From an uncultured Eubacteriales bacterium (GTDB taxonomy: Bacteria > Bacillota > Clostridia > Oscillospirales > Oscillospiraceae): a DNA stretch of 36,997 nt. The stretch lies in the NCBI GenBank assembly GCA_900556935.1, contig USQL01000009.1:1-36997 (forward strand). The letters run 5' to 3'. Within the stretch, counting starts at the first letter, position 1; the number at the start of each line of letters is the position of its first letter. The notes beneath the pieces are model-generated. The model was not told the DNA's origin, searched no databases, and saw only the letters and a list, made by a program, of their open reading frames with translations. The position numbers and the translations under genes are program-made. This document shows, piece after piece, positions 1 to 7,827 of this stretch.

Positions 1-1124
1 TGCTTTTCGAACTTGCCGGAGGCCTCGGTACGCATGCCAAGGGCCAGGGCGGTCTGGCGGATGGAGGTGCCGTCGAAGTTGGCGGACTCGAAGACCACCA
101 TGGTGGTGTCGTCCCGGATTTCGGAATTCAGGCCGCCCATAATGCCGGCCAGGCCGATGGGCTTCGTCTCGTCGGCAATCACCAGCATACCGGGCTTCAG
201 CATCCGCTGGGTGCCCTCCAGGGTGGTCATGGACTCACCCTCTTTGGCCTCCCGGACCACAATCTTGCCGGAGGAAACATAGCGGTAGTCAAAGGCGTGC
301 ATGGGCTGGCCGTACTCCAGCATGACATAGTTGGTGATATCCACAATGTTATTGATGGGCCGGACTCCGTTGGCTCTCAACCGCTGCCGCAGCCACTTGG
401 GGGAAGGGCCGATTTTCACATTGGCCACCATCCGGGAGGTGTAGCGGTTGCACAGGTTCTCCGCCTCCACCTCTACATCCAGGTGGTCGAAGATGGAACC
501 GGCGTTGGAGCCGTGGACCACCGGCTCATGATGGCGCATATGCTGGCCGAAGGCCGCGGCGGTCTCCCGGGCCAGACCGATGATGGAGTAGCAGTCCGGG
601 CGGTTGTTGGTGATTTCAAAGTCTACCACGGTATCGTCGTTGCCGATGACCTTGTTGATGTCATCGCCGGGCTTTCCGGCATCGGGCTCCAGAATCCAGA
701 TGCCGTCGGCGTAGACACCGGGCAGGTCATTCTGGGTCAGACCAAGCTCGGCAAAGGAGCAGAGCATCCCGTTAGAAACTTCGCCCCGGAGCTTGCCCTT
801 GGTAATGTGTACGCCGCCGGGCAGATAGGAGTTGTGCAGGGCGGCGGGCACCAGATCCCCCTCGTGGACGTTCTGGGCACCGGTGACAATCTGTACGGGC
901 GCTTCTTGGCCCACGTCCACCTGGCAGATGAACATGTGGTCAGAGTTGGGGTGGCGGACCATGGACAGAACCTTGCCCACAACAACGTTTTTGATTTCTG
1001 CGTCCATCCGCTCCCAGGTCTCCACCTTCTGGCCGAAGACCGTCAGGGTTTCCACAAATTCCTTATCGCTGACCTCATGCAGGTCCACGAATTCCTCGTT
1101 AATCCATTTTCTGTTCAGTTTCAT
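1..1124 (-). CDS. pheT: Phenylalanyl-tRNA synthetase beta subunit, N-terminal part (cut by window edge)
   Basis: Beta chain of the heterotetrameric PheRS, which charges tRNA-Phe. The reading frame enters from the left edge, so only the first ~374 residues (of about 800 usual) are visible. Residues ~40-150 form the tRNA-binding OB-fold, with VVGKVLS, HPNSDH and IVTGAQN; from ~200 the B3/B4 editing region begins (RLRANGVRPINNIVDITN, YGQPMHAFD). The ATG at 1122-1124 follows GAGGAGGGAAAG at good spacing and gives the expected start MKLNRKWI. It lies 13 nt behind the pheS stop, so both are translated from one T-box-controlled mRNA. Confidence 0.96.
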   Translation of the reverse strand, partial: MKLNRKWINEEFVDLHEVSDKEFVETLTVFGQKVETWERMDAEIKNVVVGKVLSMVRHPNSDHMFICQVDVGQEAPVQIVTGAQNVHEGDLVPAALHNSYLPGGVHITKGKLRGEVSNGMLCSFAELGLTQNDLPGVYADGIWILEPDAGKPGDDINKVIGNDDTVVDFEITNNRPDCYSIIGLARETAAAFGQHMRHHEPVVHGSNAGSIFDHLDVEVEAENLCNRYTSRMVANVKIGPSPKWLRQRLRANGVRPINNIVDITNYVMLEYGQPMHAFDYRYVSSGKIVVREAKEGESMTTLEGTQRMLKPGMLVIADETKPIGLAGIMGGLNSEIRDDTTMVVFESANFDGTSIRQTALALGMRTEASGKFEK

Positions 1125-1137
1125 TTTCTTTCCCTCC

Positions 1138-2181
1138 TCAGAACTGGTTCAGGAACCGAACGTCGTTGTCGAAAATCAGACGCAGGTCGTTGATTTTCAG
1201 GCGGCCCATAGCCATCCGCTCCAGGCCCATGCCGAAGGCGAAGCCGGAGTACTTCTCCGGGTCGATGCCGCAGTTTTCCAGAACCGTGGGATGCACCATG
1301 CCCGCGCCCAGCAGCTCAATCCAGCCCTCACCGTGGCAGGTGGAGCAGACCTGGCCGTCAATCTCGCCGGAGCCGTGGCACTTGTGGCACTGCATATCCA
1401 TCTCACAGCTGGGCTCGGTGAAGGGGAAGTGATGGGGGCGGAACCGCATCTGGGCGTTCTCGCCGTAGATTTTCCGCATAATGCCGATGAGCGCGCCCTT
1501 CAGGTCGCCCATGGTGATGTCCTCGGCCACCACCAGGCCCTCAATCTGATGGAACATGGGGGAATGGGTGGCATCGGCCTCGTCCTTCCGGAACACCCGG
1601 CCGGGGGCCAGGATGCAGATGGGGGGCTTGGCGTTTTCCATCACCCGAATCTGCATGGGGCTTGTCTGGGTTCTCAGTAGGACGGAATCGTCATCGGTAA
1701 AATAGAAGGTATCGCTGCGGTCCCGGGAGGGGTGGCCCTCCTCGATGTTCAGCCGGGTGAAGTTGTAGTCCGCCAGCTCCACCTCCGGGCCCTCTACCAC
1801 CTGGTAGCCCATGCCCACGAAGGTATCCTTAATCTGCTGCAGGACCTGGTTCATGGGGTGCTGGTGGCCGATGGTAAACTGTTCGCCGGGGATGGTCACG
1901 TCGATGGCCTCAGCGGCGAGTTTGGCCTCCATGGCGGCGGCGTGGATGGTCTCCTTCCGCTGCTCCAGCTTTTCCTCAATGGCAGCCCGGACGGAGTTGG
2001 CCATCTGGCCCATCACCGGCCGCTCCTCGGCGGAGAGCTTGCCCATCTGCTTCAAAACAGCGGTAAGCTCGCCCTTCTTGCCCAGCATCTTCACCCGCAG
2101 CTCCTCCAGAGCGGCGGGGGTGGAAGCTTCCTCCAGGGCCGTAAACGCACGCTGCCGAATGCTTTCCAATTGTTCCTTCAT
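1138..2181 (-). CDS. pheS: Phenylalanyl-tRNA synthetase alpha subunit
   Basis: Catalytic alpha chain of PheRS, 347 aa, normal length. Class II signature motifs are visible: FRKDEADATHSPMFHQIEG (motif 2 area) and GFAFGMGLERMAMGRLKI (motif 3) near the C-terminus; the N-terminal ~90 residues are the usual coiled-coil tRNA-binding arm. Before WIELLGAGMVHP there is a double cysteine motif, CHKCHGSG and CSTCHGEG, probably a zinc-binding insert. The frame stays open to 2349, but the upstream part is T-box leader. The ATG at 2179-2181 follows AGGAGGAGAAATT and gives MKEQLESIRQRA, a typical PheS start. First gene of pheST. Confidence 0.97.
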   Translation of the reverse strand: MKEQLESIRQRAFTALEEASTPAALEELRVKMLGKKGELTAVLKQMGKLSAEERPVMGQMANSVRAAIEEKLEQRKETIHAAAMEAKLAAEAIDVTIPGEQFTIGHQHPMNQVLQQIKDTFVGMGYQVVEGPEVELADYNFTRLNIEEGHPSRDRSDTFYFTDDDSVLLRTQTSPMQIRVMENAKPPICILAPGRVFRKDEADATHSPMFHQIEGLVVAEDITMGDLKGALIGIMRKIYGENAQMRFRPHHFPFTEPSCEMDMQCHKCHGSGEIDGQVCSTCHGEGWIELLGAGMVHPTVLENCGIDPEKYSGFAFGMGLERMAMGRLKINDLRLIFDNDVRFLNQF

Positions 2182-2227
2182 AATTTCTCCTCCTGTTACG
2201 AAAGATGATTTCTGGTAATTTGGGTAT

Positions 2228-2488
2228 AAAAAATACCCTCCATCCCACACCGGGACGAAAGGCAATCCTTCCGCGGTACCACCCGCAATTTGCCGCTCTC
2301 GCGGCACACTTTGGGGCGCTGACACGCCCAAGACAGATAACGGTGTCACCCGACCAACCCTACTTCTTTTTCAGGCGGCGGCTCCTGGGAGAAAGCCTGT
2401 TTCCTGCACATACGCGGCTCCCACCACCCCGCGCTCTCTGAAATGCAAACCAACAAACGGCAGCCCAATCGCAGCTTTTGGATATTTC
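2228..2488 (-). promoter_or_regulatory. T-box riboswitch leader of pheST with intrinsic terminator
   Basis: The minus strand at 2271-2284 carries the T-box core GGGTGGTACCGCGG. It is followed by a terminator: arm 2252-2262, loop 2247-2251, arm 2236-2246 (11 pairs including G-U), then a run of six T at 2228-2233. Uncharged tRNA would pair with the T-box bulge and favour the antiterminator, so transcription into pheST would rise on phenylalanine starvation. The specifier should be UUC. Two TTC triplets are possible by eye (in GCATTTCAGAG and GGCTTTCTCCC) and I could not fold Stem I to choose. Confidence 0.9.
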
Positions 2489-2494
2489 GGGGAT

Positions 2495-2523
2495 ATTATA
2501 GCACATGTTCTCTTCTTTTGCAA
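2495..2523 (-). promoter_or_regulatory. Sigma-A promoter of the pheST operon
   Basis: On the minus strand, TTGCAA (2518-2523), a 17-bp spacer, then a consensus TATAAT (2495-2500). Transcription would start near 2488, directly ahead of the T-box leader. Confidence 0.8.
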
Positions 2524-2784
2524 GATTTTTTTGCGGGAGGCTATTCATTAAACGATACTCTTTTTGTTCAACGTTAACTAGGCAGTCCGTTTGGCTAGGT
2601 GCCTCCGGCGGGGAGCTTCTTGGCGGGACAAGAAAGGGGCCCCCGGAGGGAACCAGCCCAATGGTCTACCTTGCTTTCGTTGAATGTCAATTCTGCTTGT
2701 TTCACCACAAATTCTATTTCCCGGTAGATAATCCTGAGAAGTTGTGCTATCATAATTTCAAAAACAACCCAAAGGAGATTTTCT

Positions 2785-4074
2785 ATGCTTCCCGAAGCGT
2801 TTTTGAAGAGAATGGAGCGCCAGCTGGGGGCGGACTACCCGGCGTTTTTGGAGAGCCTGGAGCGGCCAAGAGCGGTGGCGCTGCGGTTCAATCCCCTGAA
2901 AGGGGCAGTACCTAAGCTGCCATTTGTAGGGGACCCGGTGCCCTGGGAGCCCATGGGGTACTATTATGACCCCCAGTCCCGGCCCGGGCTGCACCCCTAC
3001 CATGAGGCCGGGGTATACTATCTGCAAGAAGCCAGCGCCATGTCCGCGGTGGCCCTGCTGGACCCCCAGCCCGGGGAAACCGTCTGTGACCTCTGCGCCG
3101 CCCCCGGAGGGAAAAGCACCCAGATTGCCGGGAGGATGAGAGGAGAGGGGCTTCTGCTGTGCAACGAATATAGCCCCGCCCGGGCCAAGATTCTGGCCCG
3201 GAATATCGAGCGCATGGGGGTTGCCAACGCCATTGTCACCAACGAAAAAACAGAAAGCCTAGCCAAGCGGCTTCCCGGCTTTTTTGACAGGGTCCTGGTG
3301 GATGCCCCCTGCTCCGGGGAGGGGATGTTCCGCAAGGAGGAGGCCGCCGTGACGGACTGGAGTCAGGAGACGGTGGAGATGTGCGCTGCCCGGCAGGCGG
3401 AGATTCTGGACAACGCCGCGAAGCTCCTAAAGCCCGGCGGACGGCTGGTGTACTCCACCTGCACCTTTGCCCCGGAGGAGGACGAGGAGGCCGTCGCTGC
3501 CTTTCTCGCCCGCCACCCGGAATTTGCCCCGGAAGCGGTGGATGCCCCCTGGTTCATCCCCGGCCCTCAGGCCACTTACCGCATGTGGCCCCATAAGCTT
3601 TGGGGCGAGGGACACTTTGGGGCGGTTCTGCGTAAGCTGGAAGGGGAAGAAACGGAAATTCCGCTGGAAAAAGGCCAGCCTCTGCCAAAGCCCTGGCTTT
3701 CCTTTGCGAAGGAAGACGGGGTGAACCTGCCGGAAGGGATTGGTCTCTGCTTTGGCGACCGGCTGTACCTGGCCCCCCTGGGGACCCCTGCGCTTCCGGG
3801 TCTGCGGGTCCTGCGGGCAGGACTGGAGCTGGGGGCCCTGAAAAAAGACCGCATAGACCCGGCCCACGCCCTGGCCCTCTGGGGAAAAGACTTTGCCCAA
3901 AACGTGGACTTTTCCGCCGACGGGCCGGAAATCCGGGCCTATCTCCATGGCGAGGTGCTGCCTGGGAAGACCAAGGGCTGGTGCCTCGTCACCGTGGACG
4001 GCTACAGCATCGGCTGGGGAAAGGGCGACGGAACCCAGCTCAAAAATCACTATCCCAAGGGCCTCCGCCGGTAA
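2785..4074 (+). CDS. RsmF-like 16S rRNA (cytosine-C5) methyltransferase, NOL1/NOP2/Sun family
   Basis: SAM-dependent rRNA m5C methyltransferase, 429 aa. Seen: SAM-binding motif CAAPGGKS (residues 104-111), motif IV VDAPCSGEGMFRK with Cys176, and motif VI YSTCTF with Cys226. The two cysteines are the product-release and catalytic residues in this family. The C-terminal ~150 residues match the extra RsmF/YebU-type domain (GDRLYLAP, YLHGEVL, GWCLVTVDGYSIGWGKG) that RsmB lacks, so RsmF-like is preferred. The target cytosine cannot be told from sequence. The ATG follows AAAGGAGATTTTCT. Stands alone, upstream of murA, which has its own promoter. The 2524-2784 stretch before it shows no gene. Confidence 0.9.
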   Translation: MLPEAFLKRMERQLGADYPAFLESLERPRAVALRFNPLKGAVPKLPFVGDPVPWEPMGYYYDPQSRPGLHPYHEAGVYYLQEASAMSAVALLDPQPGETVCDLCAAPGGKSTQIAGRMRGEGLLLCNEYSPARAKILARNIERMGVANAIVTNEKTESLAKRLPGFFDRVLVDAPCSGEGMFRKEEAAVTDWSQETVEMCAARQAEILDNAAKLLKPGGRLVYSTCTFAPEEDEEAVAAFLARHPEFAPEAVDAPWFIPGPQATYRMWPHKLWGEGHFGAVLRKLEGEETEIPLEKGQPLPKPWLSFAKEDGVNLPEGIGLCFGDRLYLAPLGTPALPGLRVLRAGLELGALKKDRIDPAHALALWGKDFAQNVDFSADGPEIRAYLHGEVLPGKTKGWCLVTVDGYSIGWGKGDGTQLKNHYPKGLRR

Positions 4075-4087
4075 AAAAGAATTCTTC

Positions 4088-4116
4088 TTTACAAATTCCG
4101 CGTTTCGTGATAGAAT
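4088..4116 (+). promoter_or_regulatory. Sigma-A promoter of murA
   Basis: TTTACA (4088-4093), 17-bp spacer, TAGAAT (4111-4116), about 55 bp ahead of the murA start and just after the stop of the methyltransferase gene. Confidence 0.75.
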
Positions 4117-4171
4117 ACTCTGGAATTTTAATGTTCTATCCCCGAATTTATCACAAGGAGAGGATTATTCC

Positions 4172-5437
4172 TTGGCCAGATATGAAATCAACGGCGGAAG
4201 GCCCCTGGAGGGAACCGTCACCATCAGCGGTGCGAAAAATGCGGCGGTTGCCATTCTGCCGGCTGCGCTGCTGGTCAGCGGAAAATGCCGCGTGGAAAAC
4301 GTACCGGACATCTCCGATGTCCGAATCCTTCTGGATATTCTGGAGGGAATGGGTGTTAAGCTCGCCTACCCGGAGCCCCACGTGGTGGAGCTGGACAGCA
4401 CAGGGGTCCAGTGCACCACCCCCAATCCGGAGCTGGTCCGGAAAATGCGAGCCAGCTACTACCTGATGGGTGCGCTTTTGGGCCGCTTCGGCCATGCCCA
4501 TGTGGCCCTGCCCGGAGGCTGCAACTTTGCCTCCCGGCCCATCGACCAGCACATCAAGGGCTTCCTGGCCCTGGGTGCCGACGTAGACGAGCGGGCGGAC
4601 TATATTTCTCTCAAACCCACGGAAGAGGGGCTCCACGGTGCCCGGATTTCCCTGGATATGGCAAGCGTGGGCGCAACCGTCAACATTATGGTTGCCGCCA
4701 CCCTGCTCCCCGGCCAGACCATTATTGAAAACGCGGCCAAGGAGCCCCACATTGTGGACCTGGCCAACTTCCTGAATACTATGGGTGCCCGGATTACCGG
4801 TGCCGGTACGGATACCGTCAAAATCCGGGGCGTGAACACCCTGAAGGGCGGCACCTACGCCATCATCCCGGACCAGATTGAGGCAGGCACCTATATGGCA
4901 GCCGTCACCGCCACCGGCGGCAATGTGCTGGTCCAGAACGTAATTCCAAAGCACATGGAGTGCATCACCACCAAGCTCCAGGAAATGGGCTCCAAGGTGA
5001 TTGTATTTGACGATGCCATCCGGGTCATCCGCAATGAACCCTTGCGAATGACCACCGTGAAGACCCGGCCCTACCCCGGCTTCCCCACGGATATGCAGGC
5101 CCAGGTCTGCGTGTGCATGGCCCTGGCAAGGGGCACCAGCCGGTTGACCGAAAGCGTCTACGAAACCCGGTTCTTCGGCTACTGCTCAGAACTGGAGAAT
5201 ATGGGGGCCAAAATCCGCATCGACGGGAAGACCGCCACCGTCATCGGCGTAGATTCCCTCCACGGGGCCAGAGTCTATGCCCACGACCTGCGGGCCGGCG
5301 CGGCCCTGGTAATCGCGGGCCTCAGCGCCCAGGGCACCACCCAGGTGGAGGACATTCATTTTGTGGAGCGGGGCTATGAGGACCTGATTGGAAAGCTCAC
5401 CGCCCTGGGTGCCCAGATTCGCCGGGTAGAGGACTGA
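4172..5437 (+). CDS. murA: UDP-N-acetylglucosamine 1-carboxyvinyltransferase (MurA)
   Basis: Transfers enolpyruvate from PEP to UDP-GlcNAc, the first committed step of peptidoglycan synthesis in the cytosol. 421 aa, normal length for this EPSP-synthase-fold enzyme. Seen: INGGRPLEGTVTISGAKNAA with the Lys23-Asn24 pair, MRASYYLMGALLGRFG, and the catalytic loop LPGGCNFASRPIDQH with Cys117, the residue alkylated by fosfomycin. Because Cys is present, not Asp, the enzyme should be fosfomycin-sensitive (inference). The start is the TTG at 4172-4174, behind AAGGAGAGG, which gives the family N-terminus MARYEINGGR; the frame is open further upstream but that stretch overlaps the previous gene. Confidence 0.95.
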   Translation: MARYEINGGRPLEGTVTISGAKNAAVAILPAALLVSGKCRVENVPDISDVRILLDILEGMGVKLAYPEPHVVELDSTGVQCTTPNPELVRKMRASYYLMGALLGRFGHAHVALPGGCNFASRPIDQHIKGFLALGADVDERADYISLKPTEEGLHGARISLDMASVGATVNIMVAATLLPGQTIIENAAKEPHIVDLANFLNTMGARITGAGTDTVKIRGVNTLKGGTYAIIPDQIEAGTYMAAVTATGGNVLVQNVIPKHMECITTKLQEMGSKVIVFDDAIRVIRNEPLRMTTVKTRPYPGFPTDMQAQVCVCMALARGTSRLTESVYETRFFGYCSELENMGAKIRIDGKTATVIGVDSLHGARVYAHDLRAGAALVIAGLSAQGTTQVEDIHFVERGYEDLIGKLTALGAQIRRVED

Positions 5438-5457
5438 AGAGAACCTAAGAAACCACA

Positions 5458-5500
5458 AATCCCCGAATCTGCCATCCCAAAGCCGGACGATTCGGGGATT
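5458..5500 (+). terminator. Hairpin terminator after murA
   Basis: 12-bp perfect stem AATCCCCGAATC / GATTCGGGGATT with a 19-nt loop, 20 bp after the murA stop. The following T tract is weak (GTTTC), so termination may be partial and read into the acetyltransferase gene. Confidence 0.7.
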
Positions 5501-5529
5501 GTTTCATACCATAATTAGGAGGAATTGCC

Positions 5530-6459
5530 ATGGCAACCATGGAACAGCAGGTAGAGACCATTGTCGATACCATTCTGGACGACTACCGCAATGGCCGCAG
5601 CATCGACCGCATGGACCCCTTTGCAAGCCCGGACAAAACCGTGGTCATCGACATGATTGGCAAGCTCATGCGCATTGTCTACCCGGGCTTCAGCCGAGAC
5701 AGAAACTACCGCATCTACAATACCCATCACAACCTGTCCATGCTCATCGAGGATGTGATGTACAACCTGGTCAAGCAGATGACCATGCTCTTCCGGGCGG
5801 AGCTTTCTGAGGAGGCCGCCCAGGAAAAGGCCCAGAATATCAGCCTGGAATTTTTCCGGGCGATTCCCGCGTTGCGCGCCGTGGTGCAGACCGACGTGGA
5901 GGCCTTTTACGAGGGTGACCCCGCCGCCTACAGCACCGACGAGATTGTCTACTGCTACCCCGGCATCTTTGCCATCACCGTATACCGCCTTGCCCACATT
6001 CTCTACTCCATGGGGGTTCCCCTGCTGCCCCGGATTATGACCGAGCACGCCCACAGCGTCACCGGCATCGACATCAACCCCGGAGCAACCATCGGAAAAT
6101 ACTTCTTTATCGACCACGGCACCGGCATCGTCATCGGCGAGACCACCGTGATTGGGGACCATGTAAAAATCTATCAGGGCGTAACACTGGGCGCTCTGAC
6201 CACCCGGGGCGGCCAGAGCCTGCGGGGCAAGCGCCGCCATCCCACCATTGAGGACAATGTGACCATCTACGCCGGCGCTTCCATTCTGGGCGGAGACACC
6301 GTCATTGGCCGGGACAGCGTTATCGGCTCCAACGTATTCATCACCAGCTCCATTGCCCCCTGCACCACCGTCAGCGTCAAGAGCCAGGAGCTGCAGATTC
6401 GCCAACGGGGCGGCTGCTGCCCGGAGCCCTTCTGGCCGGAGAAAAAAGAAAAATCTTGA
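5530..6459 (+). CDS. cysE: Serine O-acetyltransferase, EpsC/SrpH type
   Basis: Acetylates L-serine with acetyl-CoA to give O-acetylserine for cysteine synthesis. 309 aa, the long form common in Firmicutes and Bacteroidetes, with an all-helical N-terminal half (~1-180) and a left-handed beta-helix of hexapeptide repeats (~180-290). Diagnostic residues: GIDINPGATIGKYFFIDHGTG, VIGETTVIGDHVKIYQGVTLGA, and KRRHPTIEDNVTIYAGA, which match the serine acetyltransferase active site (His of DHGTG, RHP). The ATG at 5530 sits 7 nt after TAGGAGGA. Its stop codon lies inside the -35 box of the next transcription unit. Confidence 0.9.
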   Translation: MATMEQQVETIVDTILDDYRNGRSIDRMDPFASPDKTVVIDMIGKLMRIVYPGFSRDRNYRIYNTHHNLSMLIEDVMYNLVKQMTMLFRAELSEEAAQEKAQNISLEFFRAIPALRAVVQTDVEAFYEGDPAAYSTDEIVYCYPGIFAITVYRLAHILYSMGVPLLPRIMTEHAHSVTGIDINPGATIGKYFFIDHGTGIVIGETTVIGDHVKIYQGVTLGALTTRGGQSLRGKRRHPTIEDNVTIYAGASILGGDTVIGRDSVIGSNVFITSSIAPCTTVSVKSQELQIRQRGGCCPEPFWPEKKEKS

Positions 6460-6484
6460 CAAAACGTCTCAGGTATATTACAAT
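6456..6484 (+). promoter_or_regulatory. Consensus sigma-A promoter of the riboswitch-ABC importer unit
   Basis: Perfect TTGACA (6456-6461), 17-bp spacer, TACAAT (6479-6484). The TGA stop of cysE (6457-6459) is part of the -35 hexamer. Confidence 0.85.
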
Positions 6485-6516
6485 ATTTTCCGCGCTTTTA
6501 AGTACTATATATCTAC

Positions 6517-6614
6517 AGGTCTTTCCCGCGGTCGGTGCTTCGCTGGGGGGAATGGGGTGAGAAGCCCCGCGAGTCGGTCACTGTGATGCATTTTGAACGC
6601 TAAGTCAGGTCACC
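6517..6614 (+). promoter_or_regulatory. Cobalamin riboswitch upstream of an ABC importer
   Basis: The leader holds the cobalamin aptamer core: GGGAATGGGGTGAGAAGCCCC at 6548-6568, GGTCACTGTGA near 6576-6586, and the B12 box AAGTCAGGTCACC at 6602-6614. These match the usual GGGAA-GGTG-AA-CC, CCACTGT and GCCAGGA-ACC elements. A terminator follows at 6684-6714, so ligand binding should switch transcription of the importer off. The 5' edge of the aptamer is approximate. Confidence 0.88.
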
Positions 6615-6683
6615 CCGAAAGGCCTTTGCTTCTGCCGGAACCGGAAGCGGGAAATTTTGTTGAGAACCCCAAATGCTCAATTT

Positions 6684-6714
6684 ATCCGCGTCTGTTCCAG
6701 GCGCGGATTTTTTT
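6684..6714 (+). terminator. Riboswitch-controlled intrinsic terminator
   Basis: 11-bp stem ATCCGCGTCTG / CAGGCGCGGAT (one G-U pair) with a TTC loop and seven T. It sits between the B12 box and the lipoprotein start, as expected for the expression platform. Confidence 0.88.
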
Positions 6715-6765
6715 GCGCATTCATCCGGGACTCCCGGTTGAAAATAGAAATATGAGGTGTAATCA

Positions 6766-7827
6766 ATGAACAATCTGAAGAAACTCTTCTGCGGGATGCT
6801 GGCCGTCCTGCTGGTGGTCTCCCTGGCCGCCTGCGGCGGGCAGTCCACTGCCACCACCGCTCCCGAGACCACTGCCGCCCCGGAGACCACCGAGGCTGCC
6901 ACGGAGGCCGCAACCGAGGCTTCCACCGAGGCCGAGAGCTACTACCCCGTAACCGTTACCACCTACGACTACGAGGGCAACGAAATCACCACCACCTACG
7001 AAAAAGCCCCCGAGCGGGTCATCTGCGTCTACCAGGGCACCATCGAGACCATGATTGCTCTGGGCCTGGAGGACCATGTCATCGCTTCCTACGGCTTGGA
7101 CAACCCTGTGAAGACCGAGTGGGAAGAGGGCCTGTCCAAGATGAATTACAATGAGGACGTGTTCGCTCCCGATAAGGAGACCGTCACCATGCTGGAGCCG
7201 GACCTGATTTTCTCCTGGGGCTCCCTGTTCTCTGAGAAGAACCTGGGCGACCAGAAGGAGTGGATTGCCAACGGCACCAACACCTACATCAGCAGCAACA
7301 CCCGCCGCAACGGCGGCAACCGTACTCTGGAAAACGAGTACACCGACCTTCTGAACATCGGCAAGATCTTCAACTGCGAGGATAAGGCTCAGGCCATTGT
7401 GGACGAGATGAAGACCGAGATTGCGGACGTGCTGGCAAAGACCGCCGGTCAGGAATCCCCCAGAGTTTCCGTCATTGAGTTCCTGGGCGACGACATCAGC
7501 AACTATGGTGCCAAGCAGCTGGGCGGCGACATGGTCACCTCCCTGGGCGGCACCCTGGCCGACCCCGATGCCAGCCAGATTGGCAAGGAGGACCTGGTTG
7601 CCCTGGATCCCGATGTGATTTTCGTGGTCTACATGGCCCGGACCGAGAACGTGGAAGCCGAGATGGTTTCCAAGGTTCTGGACGATCCCGCTTTTGCGGA
7701 CCTGTCCGCCGTGCAGAACGGCCGCGTCTACACCATCATGCTGGGCGATATGTACGCCGCTACCGTGCGCTGCATTGACGGCATCCGCACCTTCGCCGCC
7801 GGTATGTATCCCGACCTGGCGAAGTAA
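6766..7827 (+). CDS. ABC importer substrate-binding lipoprotein, probably corrinoid (BtuF-like)
   Basis: Captures ligand outside the membrane and delivers it to the permease encoded next. 353 aa. Signal peptide MNNLKKLFCGMLAVLLVVSLAAC with lipobox Cys23, then a Thr/Glu/Ala-rich linker to ~55, then the class III binding fold (APERVICVYQGTIETMIALGLEDHVIASYG, LEPDLIFSWGSLF, LVALDPDVIFVVYMA). This fold serves siderophore, heme and cobalamin importers alike; the cobalamin riboswitch in front is what makes corrinoid the best guess. ATG at 6766 after GAGGTGT. First gene of a three-gene operon. Confidence 0.85.
   Translation: MNNLKKLFCGMLAVLLVVSLAACGGQSTATTAPETTAAPETTEAATEAATEASTEAESYYPVTVTTYDYEGNEITTTYEKAPERVICVYQGTIETMIALGLEDHVIASYGLDNPVKTEWEEGLSKMNYNEDVFAPDKETVTMLEPDLIFSWGSLFSEKNLGDQKEWIANGTNTYISSNTRRNGGNRTLENEYTDLLNIGKIFNCEDKAQAIVDEMKTEIADVLAKTAGQESPRVSVIEFLGDDISNYGAKQLGGDMVTSLGGTLADPDASQIGKEDLVALDPDVIFVVYMARTENVEAEMVSKVLDDPAFADLSAVQNGRVYTIMLGDMYAATVRCIDGIRTFAAGMYPDLAK

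Noticed and set aside
2182..2349. N-terminal extension of PheS
   Set aside because: The extra codons cover the T-box core and terminator; the downstream ATG has a strong ribosome site.
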